DNA of 64,000 nucleotides from Mesotaenium endlicherianum (GCA_009602735.1 WELA01007798.1:312089-376088); one strand, 5' to 3'; positions 32,479 through 44,920 are shown, counted from the first letter of the stretch. The notes: generated by a model from the letters alone, not told the origin. Program-made: numbers and translations.

Positions 32479-33247
32479 TCACCCCCCCGCCAGAAAAAGC
32501 GACGTCTCGGCGCGTCAAGTAAGGTCTTACACATGTGGAGCAGACTAGTCAATATCTTCAAGTCAGATGCCACACATGTGAAGAGAATTAGTCCAAGGCG
32601 CCAAGTCAGGTGCTACACATGTAAGGTAGACTAGGCAAGGTCGTGGGTGGTGTGATCTTATTGGCTAGCCTACTCCTTGATGATAAAGAAAATTGTACAA
32701 GTTGGCCCAGAATCTGCCACAAATTCAAAAAGTTATAGCGTCCGGAGAACTGCTCCAAATCTAAAAATTCAAATGCCAAACAGACCGCGTCGGAGAACTC
32801 TACCGGGTTGTCAAATTTGAGAGCGTTCTAGTTTATGGAGTGTCGTTCAGAGCAGAGAGAGTAGGCACTCCTCCAAATCTGTGCAGAAACTTCTGAGAAT
32901 CATAAGTCCTTCTATCCTTCTCCAAATTCTGCAAACTAAGTCTCAAACTGGGCGCTGTAAGATGTTCTACCAGAGTCTTGAGTTTCAGAGCATTCTAAGT
33001 TCAGGGGAGGGCATAATGATAGAAGGAATATTCTGCCCTACCAATGCCAGCAGCTTGACCCCCTTCTACTTAGAGCATCATATCTCTCTCAGCATTGCTC
33101 CAACTTGAGCAAACTTGGACTCTAAATGACCGGCTACTTATGGACTACAGCCACATAAATTTTCAGATTTTATTATGCAGAGACCTATCACCAATAGTAG
33201 TTTTAGGTTTCTGTCCAGAAACTGCAAGAGGAGGAGAGTGTCTAATG
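32479..33247 (-). other. Element B 3' untranslated region and polypurine tract
   Basis: Non-coding DNA between the end of pol and the 3' LTR. In the element's direction it ends GGCGGGGGGGTGA just before the LTR, a polypurine tract. The same untranslated DNA, slightly changed, follows pol in element D (53975-54342) and begins element L at the window's right edge (63929-64000). Confidence 0.8.
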
Positions 33248-34836
33248 TCAACTTTTCCTCTTTTTTGTTCTTGCAGGCTGCCTCCAAGGGGTCTTCTGCT
33301 GCTTCTTGATGGTGGCAGGCTGCCTCCCTGAAGTCTTTGGGCTTCTAGTAGAGAGACTTGGGGCTGGTCCAAGATGGGGGTTGGCGGCATGGAAGCGCTT
33401 CAACTTTCTCCGAACTTTGTCAAGGTAGTGCGCCGCCACCCAACTATTCTCCGAATCTGGATATCCTTTCCACTTGATCAAGTATTGCTGCTGTCTCCTG
33501 AAATTTCTCATAGCCACTTTCTCATCCACTTCGTACTCCAAATGATCATCCACTATTGTTGGGGCTGGTGGGGTTGTCACACGTCCTGGGAACTTGTTGT
33601 CGGGTTGCACTTATGGCTTGAAGAGGGAAGCGTGAAATACGGGGTCAATGTGCATAGTCTGGGGAAGTTCTAGCTTGCAAGCAACGGGGTTGCCTTGCTG
33701 GATAATGTTGAAAGGTCCCAAATACATGGGAGAGAACTTGCTGCCGGCAGGCCTGTTGTTCAGGGAAATGTTCTTGGATGATAATAACATTGTCATCCAC
33801 TTTGTACGTAATTTCTCTTGTGGATCTGTTCGCCACTTTTGCTTGAGCATCTTGCGCATGTTGTAGAGCTTTCTTCGCTGCTGTAAGGGCTGCTTCTAAT
33901 GTCTTCATAAAATCTGTGGCTGCAGGTACATCATCAAGGCCAGCCGTGAAGCTCAGCTGCGTGGTTGGATGGAAGCCATAGTTGAGGACGAATGGGGACT
34001 CTTGGGTAGAGGCCTGCGTAGTGTTGTTGTAGGCAAACTCGAGGGGGGTCAAGTAGGTGTCCCAATCTTGCTCCAAAGTAGACACGTAAGCCTTGAGAGA
34101 GGTCTTTAAGGTACAATTCATACGCTCGGTTTGCTTATCTGATTGCGGGTGGTAGGCAGTGGATCTATCCAACGATGTACCCAAGTTCTTGAAGAGATTT
34201 TTCCAGAAATGGCTTGTGAAACTTGGATCTCTATCCGACACAATTCTTGATGGTAGTCCATGGAGTCGGAAGATGTTGTCAAAGATGAGTCTTGCAAGTT
34301 GTGGTGCTGTAGCCTTAGTCGTCGTGGGAATAAAATGAGCCATCTTGGTAAGTCTGTCCACAACCGTGAGTATTGCATTCTGGCCTCGAGGTGTCACGGG
34401 CAAGTCCACGATAAGGTCCATTGAGATGTCCGTCCATTGTCTTTCGGGGAGTGGTAGTGGTTGAAGGAGTCCTCCCGCCTTTCGCGATCATGGCTTGATT
34501 CTTTGGCATGTGTCATAGCTCCTGCGGTATCCCTTGACTTGCTTAGACATGCCTGGCCAGAAATAACTCCTGGCTAGAACGCCCGTGGTCCTTAGGATTC
34601 CAAAGTGTCCTCCAAGAGGGTTGTCGTGTGCTTCTCGTAGAAGCAAGAGCCGGAGGTCTATGTCATTAGAAACACATCTCTGGCCCATATCTTGCCTCAC
34701 CCAATAATTGCGTTCTTGCTTTTTGCATGGGTCCAAGGCTGCTTCTCCGTTCTTGTAGTAAGGGTCTCTTTCATAGGCGGCTGCAAATCGAGCTTCCAGA
34801 TCTGTCTTCAGGGATACCGTCACTGCATTTAATTGC
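33248..34836 (-). pseudogene. Element B integrase and chromodomain (fossil)
   Basis: Minus strand. Zinc region near 34620-34500 (HDNPLGGHFGILRTTGVLAR, SYDTCQRIKP). Core with [39 protein letters not shown] and STAYHPQSDKQTERMN (34421-34110). C-terminal chromodomain EYEVDEKVAMRNFRRQQQYL with IKWKGYPDSENSWVA (about 33545-33435). A basic tail follows (KTSGRQPATIKKQQ). It inserted element DNA, with the chromodomain probably steering it to chromatin marks. Broken in a few places. Confidence 0.87.
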
Positions 34837-34841
34837 AAACT

Positions 34842-35573
34842 TGAAATGAATCGCCTTACCAAATAGGCGATTAACAATTAATAAAAATCTTTATATCAGC
34901 AAGTAATCTTTATGGTACTTTCCGTTAACTGTTTTAACGGCAAAGAACAGCGCACTAGCAGTGAATAATACTCGTCAGTCAAATGAGAGTAAACTAGCAT
35001 CAATAATGCAAATCAGTAAACTCATACATAAGCAAGGTTAGAAGACAGTGCGTATCAATGGCTTTTCGCCTTGGATTCAGATCTCTCTCAGTAAGCTCTG
35101 CAAGAGAGTTGGCCTCGTTTCCGAATGCCGAACTCGAGGGCAATGCCTAGCATATGTACATGGAATGAGTTTACTGTTTAACGGTCAGTGCGATGGCACC
35201 GCCTACCCGGGAGTTAACCACATTGGTAGGACCTCGGTTAACCAAATCCACCGCCATCTCCCATCATCCCGAATAGCCATCCATCATAGGGATGTCATCT
35301 GGCTATTCATCTAGCATATCGCACTTAGATGCATATCAAGGCAGTTCGCTGCTACCGAGTACGGAAGTCAGCTTGCTGTCAAAGAATGTGTCAGCAAGCT
35401 GACTTATATGGACTTTCAGCCTGCTGCTTTCGACTGAGTCATTAAACTGATAATTATGTAAAGTCCAGCAGACTGACTATTAACTAAAGTTCAGCAGGCT
35501 GAACTTAATTAACTATTATATTTAAATGAATATTATATCCACTAATATACTGATTCATTACAATCCCTCCAAC
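34842..35573 (-). repeat. Element C 3' LTR (732 bp)
   Basis: Plus-strand reading TGAAATGAATCG...TGATTCATTACA. Followed on the high side by CCCTCCAACTTAACTT, which in the element's direction is a purine-rich AAGTTGGAGGG tract. Contains several GTCAGCAAGCTGAC-type strings at 35390-35510. Confidence 0.92.
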
Positions 35574-35675
35574 TTAACTTGTTGTCGCCTCGACAACATT
35601 AAACTGCAAAAGCTTTAAATAAGGAAACTGACCCTGACCAGCCTCCCTTACTGACTATCTTTTCAGCCTGTCACC

Positions 35676-37376
35676 TTAAGGGGTGGTTCCTGGGGCTTCA
35701 GGATCAGGGGACGGAGATCTGGACCTAGATCTGGACAGCCCTCTAGGTCTGTCAGCTGGCCTTCTAAAGAACCCGGTTTGCTCTAAAGTTGGCCCTCGGG
35801 GAGAACGGAGGATGGTGGCCTGCTCTTCAACTATTTGGGTGTTGATTCCCACATAGACAGGCATTCCAGTAGGATGCTGAAATACATTGGCTAGAGGTAC
35901 ATGCCCCTGAGCGGAGGGGGAGGCTGGCATACCTCTGGCCCACCCGCGTGTCCCTCTTCTGGCACCCCTGTCCTCTGGGGATTTCTGTCTGTGTCTGCTG
36001 CCCAGTACAGTCAGATCAGCTTCTTCCCCTGCTTGGGCAGGTGGGCTGGGGGAGCGAGCGCGGGGTCCAGTTGTCGCCATAACGGGGATCACATTCCACA
36101 CACCTGATCGTGGTTCTTTAGGAAGTGCCACTGCCTCTCGCTGGGTATCCTGAGTACCTGCTGCTGATGCTTCTCCTCTGCCTTGTTCTCCTTCCTCATC
36201 CTCCTCATCCTCCTCCTCGGAGAGAGTAGGGGTCTCGTCCACTAAGTCGTCCTGCTCCCTAGTAGACATGGAGTAGTCTACCGACCTCCCTTTCTTAGGG
36301 CGCGCTGGAGGTTGCTTGGCCTTCAGCCTACTGATATCTATCCGGCCTGCATTCTTTGCCCATTTGACAAAGGCATGCTTTCCCTTAGAGAAGTAGTCTC
36401 TTCCCCTCCTCCTATGTTCCTTGGTCTCTGCATTCATATTGCTCAGGCATCCATTCAGCCTGGGGTCCCAAGGGGCAATGTGAGGTGGTAGGATGAGATA
36501 GCCGTCTAGGCCATAGTGGAAGTCATCCGGTTGGGCTCGGTCACACTCCTGCTTCTTATTTGTGACGGTCATCCACCTCCAGTCTGTTGGCTGCTGGTAG
36601 TACTGGGGTCCGTGCTCAGCCTTCCTCAGTTTACACGGGAACCAGTGGGGAGAGAACATCTGCTGTCCTGCTTCCCTGGCCAAGTACTCCCAGCTCCTTC
36701 TCTCAACTTCATTGTAAGCTGGCAGGAGTGTGAGGTAGAATACCGTATCCTTAAAGCTATCGGGCCGCATGCTCACCATCCGGATGAGTCTCTGATCTCC
36801 CACTATTCCCGGTATGGGGACCGGCTTGTCCTCTGAATCATCTGCGAGATACCGGGCCTGCTCTGCTGTATAGCCCACCATCTTAGCATAATCTTCGTAA
36901 AGGACCACGCCGGTGTGTGTCTCGATGTACCTGTCCAGTGCTGTAGCTCCTTCCTTCTGTAGCAGTGTTGTCTGTTCCAGCCTGTTGATCTCCTGGGCTG
37001 CCAGCAATGCTTCCTTCAGGTTATCGAAGTTTTGGCCACCCACCACAGTATACCTGTAAGTGGCCAAGCTCTTCTGTCTGTCCGCTTCAATCTTTTTTCT
37101 TTTCTCCTCTTCTGCCGCTGCCGCTTCTTCTTGCTGTTTCTTCTGTCTCTCCTCCTCAGCCTTCCTGAGGTTTTCCGCTTCCTGATCCTTCTTCCTCTGT
37201 GCCTCTTCTGCCGCCTCTTGTTGTTTGCGGACCCTTTCTTGTTCTCTCCTGGTGAGGGACGTCGCCGCCAGCTCCTTCTGGTATTGCTCCATTGTCCTCC
37301 TGGCTTCTTCTGCCTTGCGCTTTCTGTCCTCCTTTTGTGTGGTGGGCGCCATCCTGCACATGTAACCAGGGCACAA
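35676..37376 (-). CDS. Element C extra ORF downstream of pol (566 aa, unknown function)
   Basis: Open reading of 566 residues on the same strand as gag-pol, between the pol stop and the 3' LTR. Residues about 10-120 are Glu/Arg/Lys/Gln-rich with a coiled-coil pattern (EEARRTMEQYQKELAATS, EEERQKKQQEEAAAAEEEK). Residues about 125-350 look globular (YRYTVVGGQNFDNLKEAL, YEDYAKMVGYTAEQARYL, NEVERRSWEYLAREAG, TDWRWMTVTNKK, ILPPHIAPWDPRLNG). An acidic run SEEEDEEDEEGEQG follows, and the C-terminus is Arg/Ser/Pro-rich (GLSRSRSRSPSPDPEAPG). No signal peptide or membrane segment is visible, so it is not an obvious envelope. I do not recognise the family. A relative of the same layout lies in element A at 47040-48740. 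Extra ORFs after pol are known in some plant Ty3 families such as Retand and Ogre-like groups; relation to those is untested. Confidence 0.85.
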   Translation of the reverse strand: MCPGYMCRMAPTTQKEDRKRKAEEARRTMEQYQKELAATSLTRREQERVRKQQEAAEEAQRKKDQEAENLRKAEEERQKKQQEEAAAAEEEKRKKIEADRQKSLATYRYTVVGGQNFDNLKEALLAAQEINRLEQTTLLQKEGATALDRYIETHTGVVLYEDYAKMVGYTAEQARYLADDSEDKPVPIPGIVGDQRLIRMVSMRPDSFKDTVFYLTLLPAYNEVERRSWEYLAREAGQQMFSPHWFPCKLRKAEHGPQYYQQPTDWRWMTVTNKKQECDRAQPDDFHYGLDGYLILPPHIAPWDPRLNGCLSNMNAETKEHRRRGRDYFSKGKHAFVKWAKNAGRIDISRLKAKQPPARPKKGRSVDYSMSTREQDDLVDETPTLSEEEDEEDEEGEQGRGEASAAGTQDTQREAVALPKEPRSGVWNVIPVMATTGPRARSPSPPAQAGEEADLTVLGSRHRQKSPEDRGARRGTRGWARGMPASPSAQGHVPLANVFQHPTGMPVYVGINTQIVEEQATILRSPRGPTLEQTGFFRRPADRPRGLSRSRSRSPSPDPEAPGTTP

Positions 37377-37619
37377 GTTAGTAGGATATGGACCTTTGTC
37401 ATAGGGATTGCAGGAAGTATGTTAGTATTTAGTATAGTGGCTTCGCTGCTGTTTACCTTACAGGATGATTGCTAAAAGTTGACGTAGTTGCGATGCGCTA
37501 CACATAAACGTATGAGTGTGTTTTTATCGCTCTCGCTCACTAACTGTCATATATTTTCCCCTCCAACTTAAATGGAGACAGGACCGCCTGTCACCTTCCC
37601 GTGTCAACTGAAATGACAG

Positions 37620-40600
37620 TTATGGAGGGACTCCAGCGGCCCGAAGGTGGAACCGTGTCAACGCCCCTTTGGCATTGGTCAAGTGGTCCTTAAACTCCCA
37701 AGTGTCCCCAGAGGCATCGTAACCCTTCCATCGAATGAGGTATTTCATGACATATTTAGACGATCGACGGACCGAGCGAGCGTCTAAAATCTCATCGACC
37801 TCATATTCCTCAGGGTCGCCGTCCCGGACAGCGGGGACCGGTCCCGGTTGGACAGGGAACCGACCTGTGAACAGTGTATCACCTTTGATGTACGGTTCCA
37901 GGAAGGAGACATTAAAGACCGGGTGCCCCTTGTATTCAGCTGACATGTTCAGTTTGTAAGCATTCTGACCGACACGACGGACCACCGAATATGGACCGAC
38001 CCAGACAGGGCCAAGCTTTTTCTTGACCACACCAGGGAGGTACAGGTGCTGAGAATGCAGTTTGACTAAATCCCCCTTGGAAAATGTCAGTTCCCGACGG
38101 TGTTGATTAGCGTATTTTTGTTGGTTTTCTTGGGCCGTGTGCAAGTTTCGTTGGACTTCTGACAGGGTGTCAGCAAACTCCTGAGTTAACTGGAGGGAGA
38201 CCGGGTTGTCAATCCCTTCAGGGTGAGTTAAAGATTCCCCTAGCACATCTAGAGGAGACTTAGGGACTCTACCCAGGCTGAGTTCAAAAGGAGTTTTGCC
38301 CGTTGACGCGTGCACCGCACTGTTGACCGCAAACTGAATTTGAGGCAACAGGTCATCCCAATTATCTTGTTTTTGGTTAATATATGCTCTCAGCACCTCC
38401 TGCAGAACTCGGTTAGTTCTTTCAGTCTGCCCATCAGTCTGAGGGTGGTTTGCTGTGCTGAGCAGCTGTTTGACTCCCATTAACCCCATTAAAGCTCTCC
38501 AGAACTTAGAGGTGAATTTTGAGTCTCTGTCTGAGATGATATTAGAAGGGAGCCCATGTTGGCATACTACATGGTTGTAAAACTGTCTCGCTGTTTCGAG
38601 TGCAGTCACTTTGACAGTTGTGGGGATAAAAATGACCATTTTTGTCAGTTTATCCACGACTACCAGTATTGAATCATGCCCGTTGGCAGTTCTTGGTAGT
38701 GAGACCACCCAGTCCATGGATATAGTTTCCCAGCGTCCCGCTGGGATGGGTAGCGGTTGCAAGAGACCTCCGGGTGGTGTGTGCCGAGACTTATTTCTCT
38801 GACACTGGTCACAGGACTTGACATATTTCAAGACCTCCCGGGGTAACCCCTCCCAATGATAATGTTTTGCCAGTTTGCCAACAGTTTTGGCCTGCCCCAA
38901 ATGTCCACCCAGGAGACTGTCATGAGCTTGACTCAGTAAGAGAGACCTTATTTCCAAATTATTAGGAATGACCAGCTTCAGCCTGCCTGAAGTGGTTTCA
39001 GTCACCCAGACCCCTCCCTTGAGCTTATACCCGAGTGCGGTAGCACGACACATACCAGTAGTGGGGCTGGGCTCAAATGTTGGGTCAGAAAGGTAGGCTT
39101 TCCTAAGTTGTTCAAGGAAGGACTTTTTCACCTTTAGTGAAGTGAGTGCACACAGGACTTTATCTACAGTATGCTGACTAAAGTTCCTTTCTTGCAAGTC
39201 AGGTCTTCTAGAGAGTGCATCAGCAGGATTCAACTTCCCTGGTTTGTAGTCGATCTGGACTTGGAACTGCTCCAGCATCTGGCTCCAGCGGTTCTCCCTC
39301 CTCGACAGCTTGGACTTCTTCTGAAAGTGGGTCAGAGCTAGATGATCTGTAATCACCTTAAAAGCTTTACCATGTAAGTATGCTCTCCACTGTTTGAGTA
39401 CATGAATGATAGCTAGCAGCTCTTTATCATGCACTGAGTAATTAATCTCCGCTGGATTAAATTTCATAGACTCATACAACACAGGATGCCACTCCTGCCG
39501 TACCTTACCATCCTTTGTGGTTTTGTCAGCAGGCTGCAACAAAATAGCACCCATGGCAAAATCAGAGGCATCAGTAACCACCTGCACCGGTTTGCTGGGG
39601 TCATACACGGCTAGCACTGGGGCAGAACAAAGGGCATCTTTAAGGGTCTGGAAGGCAGCCTGCTGCTCTTCCCCCCACACATACCCGATGTCTTTCTTAG
39701 TAAGGTCAGTCAGTTTACTGGCCTTTGTGGAATAATTCTCAATAAATCTCCTATAGTAGTTAGCCAACCCGAGGAAGGATCTAACTTCAGAGACAGACTG
39801 TGGTACTGGCCAGTCCCTTATGGTCTGGACTTTCTTAGGATCCACACTGATGCCCTCTTTACTGACAACGTGGCCTAAGAATTCAATACTTTCCTTAAAG
39901 AAATCACACTTGCTCATTTTAGCATACAAGTGATTTTTCCGCAGAGTGTCCAGCACTTTCTTTAAGTGTTCAGTGTGCTGAGCTTCATCTTTAGAGAAAA
40001 TTAAAATATCATCCAGGAAAACTTGCACAAACTTATCCAAATAAGGTCTGAAAATGTCATTCATAGCACCCATAAAGGTAGCAGGAGCATTAGTCAGTCC
40101 AAATGGCATCACGTTGAACTCATAGTGTCCATAACGTGTGCGGAAAGCAGTCTTGTGTTCATCCCCCTCAGCAATTCTGATTTGATGATAACCACTCTTG
40201 AGATCTATCTTACTGAACACCTTAGCGCCAGACAGGGTATCAAGCAAGTCCTCGATTCTGGGTAAAGCATACTTGTTCTTTACCGTAATTCTGTTCAGGG
40301 CTCTGTAATCCACACACATCCGCATACTGCCATCCTTTTTGTTAACAAATAGGATAGGTGCGCCGTACGAAGATTTACTGGGAGATATGTAACCATTTTC
40401 CTCCAGCTCTGCAATCTGTGTTTTCAACTCCTCACTCTCCAAATAAGACAAGCCATACGTGCGTTGCCAGGGTGGCTGGCAACCAGGTAATAAATCAATC
40501 CTATGATCTACTTCCCGCTTAGGGGGTAGTCCTGGAGGAATATTAAACACATCCGTGTACTGAGCAACAATGTTTGCAGCAGTAGGGTGTTCCGGAGGGT

Positions 40601-41336
40601 GTACCTTTTTCTCAACCACTTCTTCAGGTTGCGGACGTACCTCTCTTAGCAGCAGACAGAACATTCTGTCTTCCTTCTGGTTCCAGCTTTTTACGAACTC
40701 CATTGCATTCAGCAACTTGCATCCTTCTGGAAGCCTCTTCTTTTCCTTCATTTGCCATCCACACAGGACAAGAGGAAGAGCACTGGTGGGTGCCAAGTCA
40801 GTCTGCCCATCACTGGCTCCTCTCACTTTAACTGTACCTCTGCTCCAACACACTTCAGCTTGATGTCTATTAAGCCAGGACCTGCCTAGCACGAGATCAT
40901 AAAAGCCAGTGTTGAGTACCTCAAATGTAAGCGTTTCAGTTAGAACTGCAATGCCAGAACCTAACTGGACCTCAATAGGCTTGGTTATAACTCCTCCCGG
41001 GATACTTGAGGCATCTCCAAGGAATATTTTTCTATTCCCTTGGGTGACAGTAGGCAGCCTTAGCCGCTTAACTAAGTCCTTGTGAATAAAAGTATGTGAC
41101 GCCCCTCCGTCAACAAATGCCCTCACCTTCCTACCTGCAATCATGCAATGCAGTAGGATAGGGGGGACTGTCTTTTCCTGACTTTCGCATTGTTCTCCTG
41201 ACGTAGCAAAGAAATGTTGGACATCAGGTGGAACAAGAGCATCCAGAGTGTGCACTCTCTGGACGTCTATATTGCTGATGGTCTCCTTTATCTGGTTGTC
41301 AGGCATGCATAGTGAATCCAGTTCAGCAGGACCCAT
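37620..41336 (-). CDS. Element C pol polyprotein (1238 aa)
   Basis: One long open reading on the minus strand. In order: aspartic protease ([20 protein letters not shown], near 41120), RT (about 40450-39830; [50 protein letters not shown] near 40010), RNase H (about 39760-39230; [26 protein letters not shown]), integrase zinc region ([20 protein letters not shown] with [10 protein letters not shown], about 38925-38790), DDE core ([55 protein letters not shown], about 38720-38410) and a chromodomain ([36 protein letters not shown], about 37810-37680). It would cut the polyprotein, copy RNA to DNA and integrate it. Described as a viral-like fossil that looks largely whole. Confidence 0.93.
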   Translation of the reverse strand: MGPAELDSLCMPDNQIKETISNIDVQRVHTLDALVPPDVQHFFATSGEQCESQEKTVPPILLHCMIAGRKVRAFVDGGASHTFIHKDLVKRLRLPTVTQGNRKIFLGDASSIPGGVITKPIEVQLGSGIAVLTETLTFEVLNTGFYDLVLGRSWLNRHQAEVCWSRGTVKVRGASDGQTDLAPTSALPLVLCGWQMKEKKRLPEGCKLLNAMEFVKSWNQKEDRMFCLLLREVRPQPEEVVEKKVHPPEHPTAANIVAQYTDVFNIPPGLPPKREVDHRIDLLPGCQPPWQRTYGLSYLESEELKTQIAELEENGYISPSKSSYGAPILFVNKKDGSMRMCVDYRALNRITVKNKYALPRIEDLLDTLSGAKVFSKIDLKSGYHQIRIAEGDEHKTAFRTRYGHYEFNVMPFGLTNAPATFMGAMNDIFRPYLDKFVQVFLDDILIFSKDEAQHTEHLKKVLDTLRKNHLYAKMSKCDFFKESIEFLGHVVSKEGISVDPKKVQTIRDWPVPQSVSEVRSFLGLANYYRRFIENYSTKASKLTDLTKKDIGYVWGEEQQAAFQTLKDALCSAPVLAVYDPSKPVQVVTDASDFAMGAILLQPADKTTKDGKVRQEWHPVLYESMKFNPAEINYSVHDKELLAIIHVLKQWRAYLHGKAFKVITDHLALTHFQKKSKLSRRENRWSQMLEQFQVQIDYKPGKLNPADALSRRPDLQERNFSQHTVDKVLCALTSLKVKKSFLEQLRKAYLSDPTFEPSPTTGMCRATALGYKLKGGVWVTETTSGRLKLVIPNNLEIRSLLLSQAHDSLLGGHLGQAKTVGKLAKHYHWEGLPREVLKYVKSCDQCQRNKSRHTPPGGLLQPLPIPAGRWETISMDWVVSLPRTANGHDSILVVVDKLTKMVIFIPTTVKVTALETARQFYNHVVCQHGLPSNIISDRDSKFTSKFWRALMGLMGVKQLLSTANHPQTDGQTERTNRVLQEVLRAYINQKQDNWDDLLPQIQFAVNSAVHASTGKTPFELSLGRVPKSPLDVLGESLTHPEGIDNPVSLQLTQEFADTLSEVQRNLHTAQENQQKYANQHRRELTFSKGDLVKLHSQHLYLPGVVKKKLGPVWVGPYSVVRRVGQNAYKLNMSAEYKGHPVFNVSFLEPYIKGDTLFTGRFPVQPGPVPAVRDGDPEEYEVDEILDARSVRRSSKYVMKYLIRWKGYDASGDTWEFKDHLTNAKGALTRFHLRAAGVPP

Positions 41337-41404
41337 AATACCTGCTACGAGGGCAGCTAGTGACGACTCACTATCTCTAGCATCCTCACAGTCAGTAGAC
41401 TGGA

Positions 41405-42458
41405 TTACTGACTGTTGCTGTCTTTTAAAGGCTGGTCTTTTCTCTCGACCTTAGGCAGGTGCTTGACCGGACACTGTTCTCTGTAGTGGCCTTTCTGCTG
41501 ACAATGGTAGCAAGTAGATTTTGCTGAGGCTGGTCTCGGCTTAGTCCTACCACCACCCCTTCCATAGCCACCTCGAGAGGGACCACCTCTACTTCTAGAC
41601 TGAATAGCATTGTACTCATACTCATATTCATCACCCTGATTATCCTCAGCCTGGTCTCCTTCAACTGCATTGTAGGAACCGTGGGGCTTTTTGACAATCT
41701 TAGACACCAAAGCGTTACTCTGGCGCTTGTGATTGAACTGCTGCTGATGCCAGGCGTGAGCATCATGCAACTTCTCGACAAACTCTACCCACGTAGGGTC
41801 ACCGAGTTGCCGAGCCCTACGCTCTTCCTTCCAGTAAAGCCACCAGTCTGCGGCACTGCCTTTCAGTAGCGCACCGGTGTGCCTGACCTTCTCGTAATCT
41901 TGCAATTCTGGGTAGTTCTCCAGCCACTGCTCAACATCCGCGAGGAACTTGATCAGGTAATATTTTCTGTTTCCCTCAGGATCATAGTCCTGGGGAGGTT
42001 TCGGCTTGGGCCTACTAGGCCCTCGGCCACCACCACTAGTGGTGTGAGACCCCAGTTGGTCTCTGTCCCGGAGTAGGGACATTATGATTCTTTTGTCCTC
42101 CTGCTGGGACTAATACATGGTCGCCATTATCGACTGCATCTGAACGAACAATGCTTGATGCCATAAGTTCTTCAACAGTGCGCTCGTCAGCTGGCTGTCC
42201 TTCCCTCCTCTGTATATCTTCAGCGGCCTTTGCTACTTGTTCAGCTTCTAGTCTGGCTATCTCCTCCTCAGCTTGCTGGGCTGCGACTGAGGCAATAGCA
42301 GCTGCCTCATCTGCAGCCTCCCTAGCTGCAGTATCCGCTACTGCTTCCGAATAGGTACGGTTTCCCGCTACATCGCTTTCTGCCTGGTTTTCGACATTCT
42401 TGTTATCCTGGTTCTCCATGTCTCGGGAGTTGCTAGTTTGAGACCTTGTCCTTACCAT
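41405..42458 (-). pseudogene. Element C gag
   Basis: Starts MVRTRSQTSNSRDMENQDNK at 42458, followed by an Ala/Glu-rich stretch (DTAAREAADEAAAIASVAAQ). A capsid-like region follows (41990-41720; IKFLADVEQWLENYPELQDY, ADWWLYWKEERRARQLGDP), then a Gly/Arg-rich stretch and a CCHC knuckle CYHCQQKGHYREQC (about 41510-41470). Same layout as element A gag. Nearly whole. Confidence 0.85.
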
Positions 42459-42480
42459 ACAAAGAAGACTGTGATAACTA

Positions 42481-42492
42481 CACCGATACCAC
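42481..42492 (-). other. Element C primer-binding site
   Basis: In the element's direction GTGGTATCGGTG directly follows the 5' LTR and resembles the initiator-Met tRNA primer site. Confidence 0.8.
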
Positions 42493-42845
42493 TGAAATGA
42501 ATCGACTTACCAAATAGGCGATTAACAATTAATAAAGATCTTTATATCAGCAAGTAATCTTTATGGTATTATTTCCGTCATCTGGCTATTCATCTAACAT
42601 ATCGCACTTAGATGCATATCAAGGCAGTTCGCTGCTACCGAGTACGGAAGTCAGCTTGCTGTCAAAGAATGTGTCAGCCAGCTGACTTATATGGACTTTC
42701 AGCCTGCTGCTTTCGACTGAGTCATTAAACTGATAATTATGTAAAGTCCAGCAGACTGACTATTAACTAAAGTTCAGCAGGCTGAACTTAATTAACTATT
42801 ATATTTAAATGAATATTATATCCACTAATATACTGATTCATTACA
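42493..42845 (-). repeat. Element C 5' LTR (353 bp)
   Basis: Plus-strand reading TGAAATGAATCGAC...TGATTCATTACA, followed by AAACT. Its two parts are almost identical to parts of the 3' LTR at 34842-35573, although it is about half as long. Confidence 0.92.
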
Positions 42846-44920
42846 AAACTTGAGAGGGGGTCAGCCGGGTTTGTCTTGCCGGGCCGGTACTGAATCGTGA
42901 TGTTGTATTGTTGCAAGTATCCGCTCCATCTTGCTTGTCTCCATGAGAGATACGGCTGCGTCCGGAGGTGCTTTAACGCCTCGTGGTCCGTGGTGACCAG
43001 TACTTTGCGTCCTTCAACGTAGCGGCGCCAAACCTTCAAGGCATGTACAATCGCCAATGCCTCTCGCACCGTGGTTGTATAATTTTTTCCAACTGGATTT
43101 AGTTTTCTTGACTTGTAGGCGATGGGCTGCAGTCCCTTGCCTTGGTATTGAAGCAGGATTGCTCCTATTGCATAGAAAGATGCATCGGTGATGACGTGGA
43201 AGGGCCAATCTGCGTTTGGACTTGGGAAAGTGAGCACCGAGGATGTGGTCAATCTTCGCTTTAACTCTTGAATTGCCTCTTCCTCTTTCTTGGTCCATGT
43301 ATATAGCCTGTCCTTCTTGAGTAGGTCTGTCAGGGGGCTGCTATGTGCGAGAAGCCTTGGATGAATTTTCTGTACCAATTGGCAAATCCCAAAAATGACT
43401 GGAGTTCTTTCTTGGTCGTGGGGGTTGACCATTCCTCCACCACCGTGGTCTTCTTGGGGTCTATCTTGATGCCATCAGCAGTCACGTGGAGACCTAGGAA
43501 CTCCACTTCTTGTTTGGCAAACTCGCACTTTGACTCCTTTGCAAATAGCTTGTTTTGCTTCAATACTTCAAGGACTTCTTTCAAGTGTCTCGCATGCTCT
43601 TCAAGGGTCTTGCTGTAGATAAGGATGTCATCGATGAATACCACCACAAATCTGTCCAACATGGGCTGAAATATGGTGTTCATCATAGTCATGAAAGTTG
43701 CTGGCGCGTTGGTGAGTCCAAATGGCAGGACCATGAACTCAAAATGTCCATATCTTGTCCTGAATGCCGTCTTCTCTATGTCCGGTTCTGCGATGCGAAT
43801 CTGGTGGTAGCCGCTCCGTAAGTCAATCTTCGTGAAGTACTTGGCTCCAACCAGCCGGTCCATGAGCTCATCCATGCGCGGCAGCGGGTATCGATTCTTG
43901 ATGGTGATCTTGTTGAGGGCGCGATAGTCCACACACATCCTCAAGGTACCATCTTTCTTCTTGACAAATAGCACCGGGGCTCCAAATGGCGACTTGCTAG
44001 GTCGAATGAAGCCATGCTCCAGTAGCTCCTTGATTTGCTTCTTGACTTCGTCTAGCTCCGTGTATGACATTTTGAACGTAGGCCGAGAGATGGGCTTGCT
44101 TCCGGGCTCCAACTCTATCTTGTGGTCTACGAATCTTTTGGGGGGTAAGCCCTTGGGCAATTCCGGGGAGAATACGTCTTTGTAGTCCTCTAAGACTTCT
44201 TGTATCTCCTTGGGAACGGGGCTGCCTTCTTGACTCTCGATGTCTTTCTTGATGTCTTTTGGCGTGATCAAGGCCAAAACAAGCTCGTGTCCCTTCCTCG
44301 CAAGTCTTTTGAGTTGGAGGGCGGACAATAGTATCTCGTGTGCCGGCTTCTGGATGTCTTGGGTCTGGATATTCTGGATTGCGCGCAAACTACAGATTCT
44401 TGAAGTGATGTCATTCTTGATCTTGATAGTACCGGTCCTCCAATCAACTTGGGGGTTGTGCTTGGTCAACCAAGGCGTCCCTAGGATGACGTCGTACTTG
44501 CCCAATTGCATGGGGGAGAACANCGATGACATCGTACTTGCCCAATTGCATGGGGGAGAACACTATTCTATCCTTGAAGGACTTGATAGAGAGTGCCAAG
44601 GGGTACGTCTTCTTGGAAGGGGTAGTATAGGAGAATCCATCGGGCATCATAATCTCCTCGTCGTGGTCAAGAGTTCGCATAGTAATTCCGTGCTTGGTGG
44701 CAAAATCTGCAGCAATGAAGTTGCCTTGAGCTCCGCTATCCACCAAGATGTGGACCTTCTCTCCCCCAAGGTCACCTGTCAAACTCATTGGGGCTGGGAC
44801 GTCGTCTCCAGCGGGGGTCTCCACCTCACTTTGCGAGTTGCCATCTTGTGAAGTGGGTCTTGGGGTGGTAGGCTCCTGGCCTACAGGCGCTGTCCGTTTT
44901 TTGACAACTTTTTGGGGCAT
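42846..44920 (-). pseudogene. Element B protease, RT and RNase H (fossil)
   Basis: Minus strand. Protease with ILVDSGAQGNFIAADFATKH (about 44755-44695). RT about 44070-43500 ([56 protein letters not shown] near 43640). RNase H about 43420-42860 (VITDASFYAIGAILLQYQGK, EALAIVHALKVWRRYVEG, IQYRPGKTNPADPL). Breaks off at the AAACT duplication of element C and resumes as integrase at 34841. A single-N join lies inside it at 44523, with the same short sequence on both sides. Confidence 0.88.

Larger units (their letters stand above)
34842..42845 (-). mobile_element. Element C: young family-A Ty3/gypsy chromovirus with an extra 3' ORF
   Basis: Complete minus-strand insertion (8004 bp) in element B with the exact duplication AAACT at 34837-34841 and 42846-42850. 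LTRs lie at 42493-42845 (5') and 34842-35573 (3'); they differ in length but are almost identical where both are present. Between them: primer site, gag, a 1238-residue pol, an extra 566-residue ORF and a purine-rich tract. It looks nearly whole, with perhaps one or two breaks, and is the youngest LTR element here. Confidence 0.93.

Noticed and set aside
32479-33247. Small open frames in the B 3' region as genes
   Set aside because: The same DNA follows pol in element D and opens element L as untranslated sequence; the frames are not kept between copies.
35676-37376. The extra ORF of element C as an envelope gene
   Set aside because: No signal peptide, membrane segment or glycoprotein-like cysteine pattern is visible; it is highly charged and looks intracellular.
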